64,000 nucleotides of DNA from Actinacidiphila sp. DG2A-62 (GCF_035825295.1 NZ_JAYMGI010000002.1:8058501-8122500), one strand, 5' to 3'; shown: positions 1 to 9,030, counted from the stretch's first letter. Numbers and translations: made by a program. The notes: generated by a model not told the origin, from the sequence alone.

Positions 1-71
1 CGGCGCGTCCACGCCCGTGGCCGGCCCGGGCGAGGCGGGCCCCGGCCGCGCCGACCTCCGGGATATTCGTC

Positions 72-100
72 TTGCCTCAGACTATCTGAGGTCGTACGAT
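72..100 (+). promoter_or_regulatory. Promoter with embedded MarR-type operator
   Basis: A TTGCCT hexamer (72-77), a 17-base spacer and TACGAT (95-100) lie seven bases before the ATG at 108, which has no Shine-Dalgarno sequence, so the transcript is probably leaderless. A perfect inverted repeat CCTCAG-ACTAT-CTGAGG (75-91) fills the spacer. An operator placed there would block polymerase. The MarR gene at 1058 is the obvious candidate ligand-responsive repressor. The repeat is seen; its function is inferred. Confidence 0.5.
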
Positions 101-107
101 CCCCCGC

Positions 108-992
108 ATGCGCTTCCTCCCCCAGCCCTCCGCCTGGACGGACCCGCTGCCCGCGGCCGCTCCGCCGGCGGACATGGCCGTCCACCAGGTGCCCACCGGC
201 ACGTACGAGACCAGGGCGGCCTTCGCGGTCCGCGGCGGCTCCTTCCGGGAGCGGCGCCACTTCGCCGCGACCGCGGTGCTGATCCGCCATCCCGAGGGCG
301 ACCTGCTGATCGACGCCGGCTTCGGCGCCGGCGTCGCCGCGCACGTCGCGAGCCTGCCGCGGATCGCGCGCTCGCCCTACCGGGTGGAGGCGACGGTGGG
401 CCGGCAGCTCGACGCGGCCGGCTACGACCGCGCCCGGCTGCGGGGCGTGCTCCTCACGCACAGCCACTGGGACCACGTGAGCGGCCTGGACGAACTGCGG
501 GTGCCGGTCTGGATGACCGCGGGCGAGCGGCGGTACGCCGCCGAGGACCCGGACGGCAAGGTGTTCCGCGCGGTCTGCGCCGACCACGAGATCCACGAGT
601 ACGCCATCGACGGGCCGCCGTACCTCGGCTTCCCGGCCGGCTACGACGTGTACGGCGACGGCTCGGTCGTCGTCGTGGCCGCCGCGGGGCACACCACCGG
701 CTCCGTGATCGTCTTCGTGACCGTGCCGTCCGGCCGGCGCTACGCCTTCGTCGGCGACCTGACCTGGCAGCTCGACGGCATCCGGCGCCGTGTCGAACGG
801 CCCTGGCTGATGCGGGCGCTGGCCGACAGCGATCCCGCGCAGGTGCGGCGGGACCTGCTCCGGGTGATCGCGCTGGCGGATCTGATGCAGATCGTGCCCG
901 CCCACGACCGCGACGCCTACCAGGGCATTCCGCGGCTGCCCGGTCTGCCGGAGCCCGCCGCGGACGGAGACGCGGCCGGCCGGCCGCGCTGA
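108..992 (+). CDS. MBL-fold metallo-hydrolase (AHL-lactonase-like)
   Basis: A 294-residue metallo-beta-lactamase-fold hydrolase. The di-zinc signature THSHWDH ends at residue 123 (HSHWDH 118-123). Further expected ligands are H195 in AAGHTTGS, D217 in VGDLTW and H266 in PAHDRD, so the metal site looks complete. Family members of this size open lactones or other ring esters (N-acyl homoserine lactonases and relatives); the substrate here is not known. There is no signal peptide, so it should be cytoplasmic. The ATG at 108 follows a promoter by seven bases and has no ribosome binding site, suggesting leaderless translation. The MarR-family gene downstream on the same strand and the inverted repeat in the promoter suggest control by a small effector. 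Confidence 0.85.
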   Translation: MRFLPQPSAWTDPLPAAAPPADMAVHQVPTGTYETRAAFAVRGGSFRERRHFAATAVLIRHPEGDLLIDAGFGAGVAAHVASLPRIARSPYRVEATVGRQLDAAGYDRARLRGVLLTHSHWDHVSGLDELRVPVWMTAGERRYAAEDPDGKVFRAVCADHEIHEYAIDGPPYLGFPAGYDVYGDGSVVVVAAAGHTTGSVIVFVTVPSGRRYAFVGDLTWQLDGIRRRVERPWLMRALADSDPAQVRRDLLRVIALADLMQIVPAHDRDAYQGIPRLPGLPEPAADGDAAGRPR

Positions 993-1057
993 GCGCCTGC
1001 CGACCGGCCGCACGGAGCGCCCGGCGCCGGGACGCGGAAGGAGCGTACGGTTCCCTC

Positions 1058-1564
1058 ATGCACAGTCCCACGTCCACGACGCGGACCGCGCCGGAGCGCA
1101 CGCCCTCCGGCGCGGCGGCCACCGGCCCCACGGTCGACTCGGAGATCACCTGGCTCCTGCACCGCGCCGCCCAGCGGTTGCGCGGCGCGACCAGCGAGCA
1201 GGCGGAGAAATACGGGCTGCAGCTGCGCGACTACATCGTGCTGAGCGCTCTCGACAGGACCCCGAACCTCACCCAGGGCGAGCTGGCGAGGACCCTGGGC
1301 CTGGACAAGACCACTCTCATGAGCCAGCTGGACCGGCTCGAGGGCAAGGGCCTGGTCGTGCGGCGCACGGACCCGCGCGACCGCCGCGCGCGCATACCGG
1401 AGATCACCGCGGCGGGCGGCGACCTGCGCGCCGCGGTCGCCGCCGCCTGCGACGAGGCCGAGCAGGCTGCCCTGGGCGGGTTCCCCCGCGACCAGGTGCA
1501 GCTCCTGCGGCGGATGCTCTTCGGCATCATCGGCGACAGCGAGGACCGCGGGTCCTGCCTGTGA
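1058..1564 (+). CDS. MarR family transcriptional regulator
   Basis: A 168-residue MarR-type dimeric DNA-binding protein. The winged helix lies at about residues 70-112, with recognition helix region LDKTTLMSQLDRLEGKGLV and the wing carrying the DPRDRR basic turn typical of the family. The first 28 residues are a polar Ser/Thr/Ala-rich extension. The ATG at 1058 is chosen because GGAAGGAG (1036-1043) precedes it; a longer in-frame reading overlaps the MBL gene in another frame and is not credible. It follows the MBL hydrolase by 65 bases on the same strand and probably represses it through the repeat at 75-91. MarR repressors are usually released by phenolic or oxidising ligands; the ligand here is unknown. 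Confidence 0.85.
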   Translation: MHSPTSTTRTAPERTPSGAAATGPTVDSEITWLLHRAAQRLRGATSEQAEKYGLQLRDYIVLSALDRTPNLTQGELARTLGLDKTTLMSQLDRLEGKGLVVRRTDPRDRRARIPEITAAGGDLRAAVAAACDEAEQAALGGFPRDQVQLLRRMLFGIIGDSEDRGSCL

Positions 1565-1576
1565 CCGGCTGACGCG

Positions 1577-1596
1577 GCGCGGTGCGCGGGCCGCGC
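1577..1596. terminator. Weak hairpin between convergent genes
   Basis: GCGCGG and CCGCGC form a 6-bp stem with an 8-base loop between the converging MarR and sigma-factor genes. There is no T tract, as is usual for this kind of genome. It may act as a terminator in both directions, but the stem is short. Confidence 0.3.
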
Positions 1597-1598
1597 GG

Positions 1599-2522
1599 TC
1601 AGTTCTGGGCCAGCAGGCCCGCCCGCAGCTTGGCGATGGTCCGGCTCAGCAGCCGCGACACGTGCATCTGCGAGTACCCCATCACCTCGCCGATCTGCGC
1701 CTGGGTCATCTCCTCCACGAACCGCATCCGCAGCAGCTCACGGTCCCGGTCGGGCAGTTGCGCGACGAGCGGGGCCAGGCTGTGGAAGTCCTCCACGAGT
1801 TCGAGCGCCGGATCGCAGGCGCCGAAGGTGTCGGCCAGGGTGCGGCCCTCGCCGTCGGTGCTGCTCTCCGCGTCGTTGTACGGGGTGTCCAGCGAGCCCG
1901 CGGTGTAGCCGTTGGCGGCGACCAGGCCCTCCAGCACCTCCTGCTCGGTGAGTTCGAGGTGCTCGGCCAGCTCGGCGACCGTGGGGTCGCGGTCGAGCAG
2001 CACCGCCAAATGCTCCTTGGCCTTGCTCAGCTCGACCCGCAGCTCCTGGAGCCTGCGCGGCACGTGCACCGCCCACGAGGTGTCGCGGAAGAACCGCTTC
2101 ATCTCGCCCACGATGTACGGCAGCGCGAACGTGGTGAACTCCGTCTCGCGCGACAGGTCGAACCGGTCGATCGCCTTGATCAGCCCGATGGTGCCGACCT
2201 GCACGATCTCCTCGCGGTCGGTGTCGGGGCGGTTGCGGTAGCGGCCGGCCGCGAAGTGCACCAGCGCCAGGTTCATCTCGATCAGGGTGTTGCGTGCGTA
2301 GGAGTATCCGGGCGTCCCCTCCTCCAGCTCCTGGAGCCGGTCGAAGAACAGCTTCGACAGCGCGCGGGCGTCCTTCGGCGCGATCTGAGAAGCGTCGTCG
2401 ATCAGCGGAAGCCCGCCGGTGGTCTCCAACGGTCCCGCGGGCAGGGCCGCCTGTCCGGCCGTAGCGGTCACGGCGTCCGCCGTCACGCCCGTGCTTTTCG
2501 ACTGCTCAACCATCGTGGTCAC
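1599..2522 (-). CDS. RNA polymerase sigma factor, SigB/SigF/SigG family
   Basis: A 307-residue group-3 sigma factor. Region 2 includes the strongly conserved RNTLIEMNLALVHFAA block and EEIVQVGTIGLIKAIDRFD, followed by FRDTSWAVHVPRRLQEL. Region 4 near the C-terminus contains the helix-turn-helix ending QIGEVMGYSQMHVSRLL. This layout matches the Streptomyces sigma factors for general stress and sporulation (SigB, SigF, SigG and paralogues); which paralogue it is cannot be told here. A GTG at 2522 is chosen because GCGAGG lies about seven bases upstream; an ATG three codons later is the alternative. No anti-sigma or anti-anti-sigma gene is adjacent, so regulation by a partner switch would have to act from elsewhere. 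It converges with the MarR gene. Confidence 0.9.
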   Translation of the reverse strand: MTTMVEQSKSTGVTADAVTATAGQAALPAGPLETTGGLPLIDDASQIAPKDARALSKLFFDRLQELEEGTPGYSYARNTLIEMNLALVHFAAGRYRNRPDTDREEIVQVGTIGLIKAIDRFDLSRETEFTTFALPYIVGEMKRFFRDTSWAVHVPRRLQELRVELSKAKEHLAVLLDRDPTVAELAEHLELTEQEVLEGLVAANGYTAGSLDTPYNDAESSTDGEGRTLADTFGACDPALELVEDFHSLAPLVAQLPDRDRELLRMRFVEEMTQAQIGEVMGYSQMHVSRLLSRTIAKLRAGLLAQN

Positions 2523-2730
2523 GTCATCGCCTCGCACTCGTCCGACTTGTCGTCGGGCGTCTGCCCCGCCGCCGGCGGGGTATGCCACATTCGTTTCACG
2601 AATTGTCGTGCAGGTGTGCCGGGCGCGTCCACGGACCCGCGCGACCCGTCCGCGGACGGCGCCGGCGACCGCCAAGTGCGGTGTGTTCCCCCGTTGTTCC
2701 CCCGTCGGGCCGGTCGGGCGCGCCGCCGTC

Positions 2731-2823
2731 CTAGCGCGCGGGGCCGCTCCCGCCTGCGGGCCGACCGCGCTCGGGGTCGGTGGTGCAGCCGCCCTTGCGG
2801 CAGTTCACGTCGGGGCAGGACAT
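2731..2823 (-). CDS. Possible 30-residue Cys-rich small protein
   Basis: A short frame of 30 codons begins at an ATG preceded by AGAGAAGGTGATCCCAG, a near-ideal ribosome binding site with good spacing. The peptide starts MSCPDVNCRKGGC, with three cysteines in its first 13 residues, and ends in a Gly/Pro/Arg-rich tail before TAG. It lies about 210 bases upstream of the sigma-factor gene on the same strand, so it could be cotranscribed with it or be an upstream regulatory ORF. I do not recognise the family. CxxxxC-x4-C spacing could bind a metal or respond to thiols, but this is speculation. The binding site is the main evidence that it is real. Confidence 0.35.
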   Translation of the reverse strand: MSCPDVNCRKGGCTTDPERGRPAGGSGPAR

Positions 2824-3178
2824 CTGGGATCACCTTCTCTTGCCGGGTTCTGATCTTCTGACGGTCGAGCCCGTCGATTTGGTTCCCTCTTCGCTTCACA
2901 GGTTGGCATGCTGTGGCCAGGGCATTGTGGACAAAAGCCGTAAGTGGGGTGATTCCAACTGTGCATTGGCGCCCGGAGTCGGCTTCGCCGGCCGTCCGGA
3001 GCCGGTTCCGGCGGCCGTCCGCCGGCCGTCCGAGGGCCGGACCGGCGCGGTTCGGCGAACCGGACCGCCGCCGGAGTTCGACCTGATCGCCCCCCGGCGG
3101 GGTAGGGCGGCCGGGAACGGGGAAGGCAGGAGGCACGCGAGCACCTCGTACACGATCGTCGACCCCGGGAGGGCCCTG
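2824..3178. other. Intergenic region before the glg genes
   Basis: This 355-base stretch separates the minus-strand small ORF and sigma factor from the plus-strand glycogen genes, so promoters in both directions must lie here. It is more AT-rich near 2880-2960, which fits promoter DNA, but I could not assign convincing -35/-10 pairs. An open frame runs through into the glycogen gene but has no start signal. Confidence 0.4.
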
Positions 3179-4342
3179 GTGAAGGTCGGACTGCTGACCC
3201 GGGAGTACCCGCCGGACGTCTACGGCGGCGCCGGCGTCCACGTCGAGTTCCTCGCCAGGGAGCTGCGGTCGCTGGTCGACCTCCAGGTGCACTGCTGGGG
3301 CGAGGGCGCCGCGGGCGGCGCGGTCCGCCACCGCGCGCCCGCCACCCTGGACGGCGCCAACGACGCGCTGCGCACCTTCGCCGTCGACCTCGCCATGGCC
3401 GCCGCCGTCGAGGACCGCGACCTGGTGCACTCCCACACCTGGTACGCCAATCTGGCCGGCCACGTCGCCAAACTGCTGCACGGCATACCGCACGTGCTCA
3501 CCGCGCACTCCCTGGAGCCGCTGCGGCCGTGGAAGGCCGAGCAGCTCGGCGGCGGCTACGCGCTGTCCGGCTGGGCCGAGCGCACCGCGATGGAGTCCGC
3601 GGACGCGGTCGTCGCCGTCTCCGACGGGATGCGCCGGGACATCCTCGGCTGCTACCCGGCGCTCGACCCCGAGCGCGTCCACGTGATCCGCAACGGCATC
3701 GACACCGTCGCCTACCGCCCCGATCCCCGCACCGACGCCCTGACCAGGATCGGCGTGGACCCGGACCGGCCGTATGTGCTGTTCGTCGGCCGCATCACCC
3801 GGCAGAAGGGCGTGCCGCACCTGCTGCGCGCGGCCCGCGCCTTCGACCCGCGGGTGCAGGTCGTGCTCTGCGCCGGAGCGCCCGACACCCCCGCGCTCGA
3901 CCGCGAGTTCCGCGGCCTGTTCGACGAGCTGAACGCGGTGCGCGACGGCGTGCACTGGATCCCTGCGATGCTGCCCCGCCCGGTCGTCGTCCAACTGCTC
4001 ACCCACGCCGCGGTGTTCGTCTGCCCGTCGGTGTACGAGCCGCTGGGCATCGTCAACCTGGAGGCGATGGCGTGCGGCACCGCGGTCGTCGCCTCCGCGG
4101 TCGGCGGCATCCCCGAGGTGGTCGAGGACGGCGTCACCGGTCTGCTCGTGCCGTACGCCGAGGAACACCCCGAGGAGTTCGAGGCGGGGCTCGCCGCGGC
4201 GGTCGGCCGACTGACCGCCGACCCGGTGACCGCCGCCGCGATGGGCGAGGCCGGCCGGGACCGCGCGGTCCGCGAGTTCGGCTGGGACACCGTCGCCCGC
4301 CGCACCGCCGACCTGTACGCCTCGCTGACCAAGCCCGGCTGA
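3179..4342 (+). CDS. glgM: Alpha-maltose-1-phosphate/glycogen synthase (GlgM/GlgA type GT)
   Basis: A 387-residue retaining glycosyltransferase. The start KVGLLTREYPPDVYGGAGVH is the hallmark of the actinobacterial enzyme encoded beside glgC; the mycobacterial counterpart (Rv1212c, GlgM) makes alpha-maltose-1-phosphate from ADP-glucose and glucose-1-phosphate, feeding the GlgE alpha-glucan pathway. The C-terminal nucleotide-sugar site has VGRITRQKG and the acidic motif EPLGIVNLEAMACGTAVVAS. At 387 residues it is shorter than classical bacterial GlgA (about 480), which again favours GlgM. GTG at 3179 is chosen because GGGAGGG (3167-3173) precedes it. glgC follows on the same strand and supplies its ADP-glucose. 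Older annotation would call this glycogen synthase GlgA. Confidence 0.85.
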   Translation: MKVGLLTREYPPDVYGGAGVHVEFLARELRSLVDLQVHCWGEGAAGGAVRHRAPATLDGANDALRTFAVDLAMAAAVEDRDLVHSHTWYANLAGHVAKLLHGIPHVLTAHSLEPLRPWKAEQLGGGYALSGWAERTAMESADAVVAVSDGMRRDILGCYPALDPERVHVIRNGIDTVAYRPDPRTDALTRIGVDPDRPYVLFVGRITRQKGVPHLLRAARAFDPRVQVVLCAGAPDTPALDREFRGLFDELNAVRDGVHWIPAMLPRPVVVQLLTHAAVFVCPSVYEPLGIVNLEAMACGTAVVASAVGGIPEVVEDGVTGLLVPYAEEHPEEFEAGLAAAVGRLTADPVTAAAMGEAGRDRAVREFGWDTVARRTADLYASLTKPG

Positions 4343-4385
4343 CGGCGGGCGGCGGCCGGTGCGGAGCAGGGGCCGGGCCCGGCCA

Positions 4386-4414
4386 TTGACAGGGGCGGGC
4401 GCGGACAGTGTGAT
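4386..4414 (+). promoter_or_regulatory. Housekeeping-type promoter of glgC
   Basis: A perfect TTGACA (4386-4391), a 17-base spacer and TGTGAT (4409-4414) predict transcription from about 4421, giving a leader of roughly 26 bases before the glgC ATG. glgC therefore probably has its own vegetative promoter in addition to any read-through from the upstream synthase gene. Confidence 0.65.
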
Positions 4415-4446
4415 CAGGTGCGGACACGGACCCTAGGGGGTGCCTC

Positions 4447-5664
4447 ATGCGCGGTGGACCTTCGGTACTGGGCATAGTGCTGGCCGGCGGCGCCGGCAAA
4501 CGACTGATGCCGCTCACCGCCGACCGGGCGAAGCCCGCGGTGACCTTCGGCGGCACGTACCGCCTGGTGGACTTCGTGCTGTCCAACCTGGTCAACGGCG
4601 ACGTGATGAAGGTGTGCGTGCTCACGCAGTACAAGTCGCACTCGCTGGACCGGCACATCACCACCACCTGGCGGATGTCCAGCCTGCTGGGCAACTACGT
4701 CACGCCGGTGCCGGCGCAGCAGCGGCTCGGGCCGCGCTGGTTCCTCGGCAGCGCCGACGCCATCCTCCAGTCGCTGAACCTGGTGCACGACGAACAGCCG
4801 GACTACATCGCGGTGTTCGGCGCCGACCACGTCTACCGGATGGACCCGCGGCAGATGCTCGCGCAGCACATCGAGCACGGCGCGGGCGTCACCGTCGCCG
4901 GGATCAGGGTGCCCAGGTCCGACGCCGCCGGGTTCGGCGTGATCACCCCGGCCGCCGACGGCGTCCAGGTCGAGCGCTTCCTGGAGAAGCCGGCCGACCC
5001 GCCCGGGCTGCCCGGCGACCCCGCGCACGTCTTCGCCTCCATGGGCAACTACCTGTTCACCACCAAGACGCTGCTGGACGCGCTGCACGAGGACGCCGAG
5101 GACAGCCAGTCGGTGCACGACATGGGCGGCAGCATCCTGCCGCGGCTGACCGAGAAGGGCGTCGCCCAGGTCTACGACTTCGACACCAACCACGTCCCCG
5201 GGGAGACCGCCGCCGACCACGGCTACTGGCGGGACGTCGGCACCGTCGACGCGTACTACGAGGCGCACATGGACCTGGTGTCCGACCAGCCCGCCTTCAG
5301 CCTCTACAACCGGCGCTGGCCGATCTACACCCATCCCGGGCAGCTGCCGCCGGCCAAGATCGCGGCCGGCGGCATCGTCGGGGAGTCGGTGGTCAGCCCC
5401 GGCTGCGTGATCCGCGGCCAGGTCACCCGCTCGGTGCTCTCGCCCGGCGTGGTGGTGGACGCCGGCGCGGTGGTGCAGGGCTCGGTGCTGCACGACAACG
5501 TCCGGGTGGGCCGCGGGGCCATCGTCCGCGGCGCGGTGCTGGACAAGAACGTCGACGTGCCGCCGGGCGCCACGATAGGCGTCAACCCCGACCGCGACCG
5601 CGAGGTGTACACGGTCTCCGCGGGCGGGGTCATCGCGCTGGGCAAGGCCCAGCGGGTGGTGTGA
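4447..5664 (+). CDS. glgC: Glucose-1-phosphate adenylyltransferase
   Basis: A 405-residue ADP-glucose pyrophosphorylase that makes ADP-glucose and pyrophosphate from ATP and glucose-1-phosphate, the committed step of glycogen and alpha-glucan synthesis. The nucleotidyl-transferase domain begins with GIVLAGGAGKRLMPLT and contains RAKPAV and FGADHVYRMD. A left-handed beta-helix domain occupies the last third (repeats such as GVVVDAGAVVQGSVLHDNV). Length is normal for the family. The ATG at 4447 follows GGGGGTG. It lies 104 bases after the GlgM-type synthase on the same strand and has its own TTGACA promoter. Enzymes of this family are usually allosterically controlled by glycolytic intermediates; nothing here shows how this one behaves. 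Confidence 0.96.
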   Translation: MRGGPSVLGIVLAGGAGKRLMPLTADRAKPAVTFGGTYRLVDFVLSNLVNGDVMKVCVLTQYKSHSLDRHITTTWRMSSLLGNYVTPVPAQQRLGPRWFLGSADAILQSLNLVHDEQPDYIAVFGADHVYRMDPRQMLAQHIEHGAGVTVAGIRVPRSDAAGFGVITPAADGVQVERFLEKPADPPGLPGDPAHVFASMGNYLFTTKTLLDALHEDAEDSQSVHDMGGSILPRLTEKGVAQVYDFDTNHVPGETAADHGYWRDVGTVDAYYEAHMDLVSDQPAFSLYNRRWPIYTHPGQLPPAKIAAGGIVGESVVSPGCVIRGQVTRSVLSPGVVVDAGAVVQGSVLHDNVRVGRGAIVRGAVLDKNVDVPPGATIGVNPDRDREVYTVSAGGVIALGKAQRVV

Positions 5665-5686
5665 GGGGCCCGGCCGGGCCCCTCAC
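5661..5686. terminator. 26-bp perfect palindrome between glgC and GH92
   Basis: GTGAGGGGCCCGG is followed directly by its exact reverse complement. The palindrome includes the glgC stop codon (5662-5664) and ends 22 bases before the stop of the converging mannosidase gene. It should fold equally in RNA from either strand, so it is a likely bidirectional terminator. Confidence 0.75.
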
Positions 5687-5707
5687 GCATGCCGTCGCCG
5701 ACGGCCG

Positions 5708-8700
5708 CTAGCTGCCGTAGACCTCCAGTTCGTAGATGCGGGCGGCCGGGTCGGAGTTCTGGGTCGGGGTGATCACGCTCAGCCGCACGTAGCGGCCGGT
5801 CGCGCTCACCTGGCTGGTGGTGGTGTCGGCGGTGTTGCCGCGGACCTGGGCCACGGTGGTCCAGGCCGAGCCGTCGGCGGAGACCGCGAGGTCGAAGTCC
5901 TTGGTGTCCCACGCGGAGTCCTCGCCGCCGGCGCCCGCGTGGCGGACCACCAGCGAGCCGAGCGCGTGGGAGGCCCCGAGGTCGACGGTCAGCGTCTTGG
6001 TGCCGTCGACCTTCGAGCACCACTTGTCGCTGGTGCCGCCGCTGTAGCTGCCGTTGACCGCCTTGTCCGGGGTCTCGGTGCTCGCGCACGCGTCGGAGCC
6101 GGTGGCCGTGCGGCCGACCGCGAGGTCCGCGGAGCCGCCGCCGTACACCTCCAGTTCGTAGACGCGGGCGGCGTCGGTGCCGTTGCCCGAGGTGTTGGCC
6201 GGGGTGGTCACCACCAGCCGGACGTAGCGCGCCTGCCGCGGCGACACCGCGTTGTAGGTCCGGCTGGCCCGCGACCCGGTCACGGTCGCCGCGGTGGACC
6301 AGGTGCTGTTGTCGGTGCTGGTCTGCACCTGGAAGGCGCCGGTGTTCCACCCGGTGGTCTCGCCGCCGAGGCCGGCGTGGTCGACGACGAACGACGAGAC
6401 GGTCTGCACGCTGCCGAGGTCGACGGTCAGCGTGGCGTTCGCCGTCTTCGAGCACCACTTGCTGTTGTTCTTCAGCGAGCCGTCGACGGCCTTGTCACCG
6501 GACTCCGCGGTCGCGCACGACGCCGACGCCGTCACCGGCTTGCCCTGCGCCAGGTCCGTGCCCAGCTCCGGCGGGGCCTGGCACGGTGCTCGCGCCGTCG
6601 GTGAAGGACGGCGGCACGTCGCCCGCGCCGGTGCCCCAGGTGGCGCTGGGCGTGCCGCCCATGGTGAAGTTCACCGTGCCGCCGGCCGCGATGTCCGGGT
6701 AGCGCAGGTAACTGTGGCTGGTCGCCGTGCCGTTGACGGACATGCCCTGCACGTAGGAGCCGCTGCCCGAGGAGTTGACGGTGATGTCGCCGCCGGGCCG
6801 CTGAATCAGCACCGAGGGGAACGAGGGGCCGTTGACCGCCAGGGTGTCGGCGCCCGGCGTCGCCGGGTACATCCCCAGCGCCGCCCACACGTACCAGGCC
6901 GAGGTCGCGCCCAGGTCGTCGTTGCCGGGCAGGCCGCCCGCGCCCGCGGTGTAGGACTCCGACATCACCTTGCGCACCGCGTCCGACGCGCCCGCCGGGT
7001 CGCGCGCGAAGTCGTACGCCCACGGCACGCCGTGCTCCGGCTCGTTGCCGATGTAGTAGTACGGCAGCGTCTGGCCGGCGTTGACCTGCGTGAAGTGGTG
7101 GTCCAGCCGCTGCACCGCGGTGCGCCGGCCGCCCATCTCGTTGATCAGGTCGGCGAAGTCGTACGGCACCATCCAGGTGTACTGGGCGGCGTTGCCCTCG
7201 GTGAAGTTCGACTGGCTCGCCGGGTCGATCGGCCACACCCAGCTGCCGTCGGAGTTGCGCGGCTGGATGTAGCCCGAGTCGGCGCCGTAGGTGTTGCGCC
7301 ACCACTGCGCGCGCGTCATGTGGGTGGAGTAACTGCTCGTGTTCCCCAGCGCCTTGGCGAACTGCGCCACGGCGAAGTCCGAGGCCGAGTACTCCAGGGA
7401 GTCCGAGGGCGCCCCCGGCAGGTAGTGCAGGCTGGTGTACGTGCCCTGGTTGCCGCGGATCGCCGAGCCCTGCGCGGTGCCGCCGTTGGACGCCTTCTCC
7501 ATCAGCGACAGCGCCGCCGCGGTGTCGAAGTTCCGCACCCCGAAGGCGTACATGCTGGCGACGATGATCGGTCCGGGGTCGCCGGTCATCACGAAGTCCT
7601 CGTTGGTCTGCTGCGACCACTTGGGCAGCAGCCCGCCCTGCTGGCCGTCCAGGACCATCGAGTTGGCGATGTCCGCGGCCTCGGCCGGGGCGACCAGGGC
7701 GATCAGCGCGGCCCAGGAGCGGTAGATGTCCCAGCCGGAGTAGTTCTGGTAGACCGGCCGCGTCGAGTTGTGCACCGCGTTGTCGAAGCCCCGGTAGTCG
7801 CCGTTCACGTCGCTGGAGATGTTGGGGCTCTGGAAGACGTGGTAGAGCGCGGTGTAGAACTTCTTCAGGTCGGCCGCGGCGCCGCCGGTGACCTGGACCC
7901 GGTTGAGGATCTGGTTCCAGGAGGCGGCGGCGGCGGTGCGCACCGCGTCGAAGTCCCAGCCGTTGTTCTCCGCGGCCACATTCGCCTGGGCGTTGGCCAC
8001 GCTGACGTAGGACAGGCCGATCTTGGCCTGCACGGTGCGGGCGGAGCTCGCGTCGAAGGTGACGTACGCGCCGGTGTTCGTGCCGCTCGCGCCGGTCGAG
8101 CCGGCCGAGACGCTGCCGCCCGACCAGGTGCCGAAGCCGCTGGGCGCGCGGTCGAAGCGGATGTCGAAGTAGATCTGGTAGGTCTTGGACGAGCCGCAGA
8201 AGCCGCCGGCGGTGACGCTGCCGGTGACCTCCGAGCCGCTGATCCTGACCGAGCCGCTGCGGTTGCCGGTCGCGCTGCGGCTGGTGTTGATCAGCAGCCC
8301 CGCGCTGCTCGTCGCGGGGTACGTCAGCCGGGCCATGCCGGTGCGGGTGGTCGCGGTCAGCTCCACATCGGTGCCGTACTTGTCCAGCCGGTTCTTGTAA
8401 CTGCCGGGCGAGGCCGACTCGTTGGACTTGGTGTACGCCGACGCGTAGGAGGTCCAGCTGCTGCCCGGCGAGGTGCTCACCGAGCCGGTGATCGGCATCA
8501 GCGGCAGGTCCTCGTTGTTCGGGCAGCCCGCGCCGTCGAAGTGGGTGAGGCTGAAGTCCTCGATCGAGGTGTCGGAGTAGCGGTAGCCGGACGGCGAGGC
8601 GGTCGGCGTGTCCGGGCTGAACTGCACCCCGCCGAAGGGCACCACGGCGCCGGGGTACGTACTGCCGCCCGCGCCGCCGGGCACCGGGTTGGGGGCGTTG

Positions 8701-8879
8701 CTGTCGTCGGTGCCGACGAACGGGTCGACGTACTGGGTCAGGTCCGAGGTCGCGGCGTGGGCCGGTGCGGAGGCCAGGCCCCCGACGCCGAGCGCGGCCA
8801 GTAACAGGGCGCTGAACGCGCCGACGGCGCGGGAGCGGAAGAGGCCCCCGGGACGGGAGCGGGACAGGTCAGGGCGCAC
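5708..8879 (-). CDS. Secreted GH92 alpha-mannosidase with two F5/8C domains (frameshifted)
   Basis: With the frame restored this is a secreted protein of about 1,056 residues. GTG at 8879 is chosen because AGAAGGTGG lies just upstream; it gives an N-terminus with a signal peptide ending near APAHA. The GH92 domain follows, beginning YVDPFVGTDDSNAPNP and containing the characteristic GWDIYRSW, GNEPEHG and GGLPGNDDLGATSAW segments. GH92 enzymes are calcium-dependent exo-alpha-mannosidases. Two discoidin-like F5/8 type C (CBM32-like) sugar-binding domains complete the protein, each ending in YELEVYG. The frame breaks at the GGGG run 6573-6576 (plus strand): removing one base restores PGPPELGTDLAQGKP and joins the domains. 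As given, the catalytic frame reads on to 6495 and the binding domains are in another frame. The divergent LacI regulator and twin operators suggest sugar-induced expression. Confidence 0.85.
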
Positions 8880-8956
8880 GGAGGACCACCTTCTCGTGGA
8901 GGCGGGCCCGCGCCGGCGCGGCGCGCCGCCTCGGGGGGCACGGAGCGGCTCTTGGG

Positions 8957-8972
8957 GGCTGTGAACGTTACC
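8957..8972. promoter_or_regulatory. LacI-type operator 1 (AACGTT-centred)
   Basis: GGCTGTGAACGTTACC contains the core AACGTT (8964-8969), a palindrome with the central CG typical of LacI-family operators. It lies 78 bases upstream of the GH92 start and shares the 13-base string GGCTGTGAACGTT with a second site 58 bases away. Binding by the adjacent LacI protein is inferred. Confidence 0.6.
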
Positions 8973-9014
8973 AACCGACGTGGCATTGTTGATGTGTACC
9001 TGACGCTGTGTCAA

Positions 9015-9030
9015 GGCTGTGAACGTTCCC
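9015..9030. promoter_or_regulatory. LacI-type operator 2 (AACGTT-centred)
   Basis: GGCTGTGAACGTTCCC repeats the first 13 bases of the site at 8957 and has the core AACGTT at 9022-9027. It lies about 105 bases upstream of the LacI gene start, so the pair could control both divergent genes, possibly through looping or paired occupancy. Confidence 0.6.

Noticed and set aside
2780..3178. N-terminal extension of the GlgM-type synthase
   Set aside because: The sequence before the GTG at 3179 is not protein-like and the strong GGGAGGG site fixes the start.
6294..8804. An 836-codon open frame antisense to the GH92 gene
   Set aside because: It is Arg/Val/Gly/Ala-rich without domains, and exists because high GC removes stop codons; the opposite strand encodes a clear enzyme.
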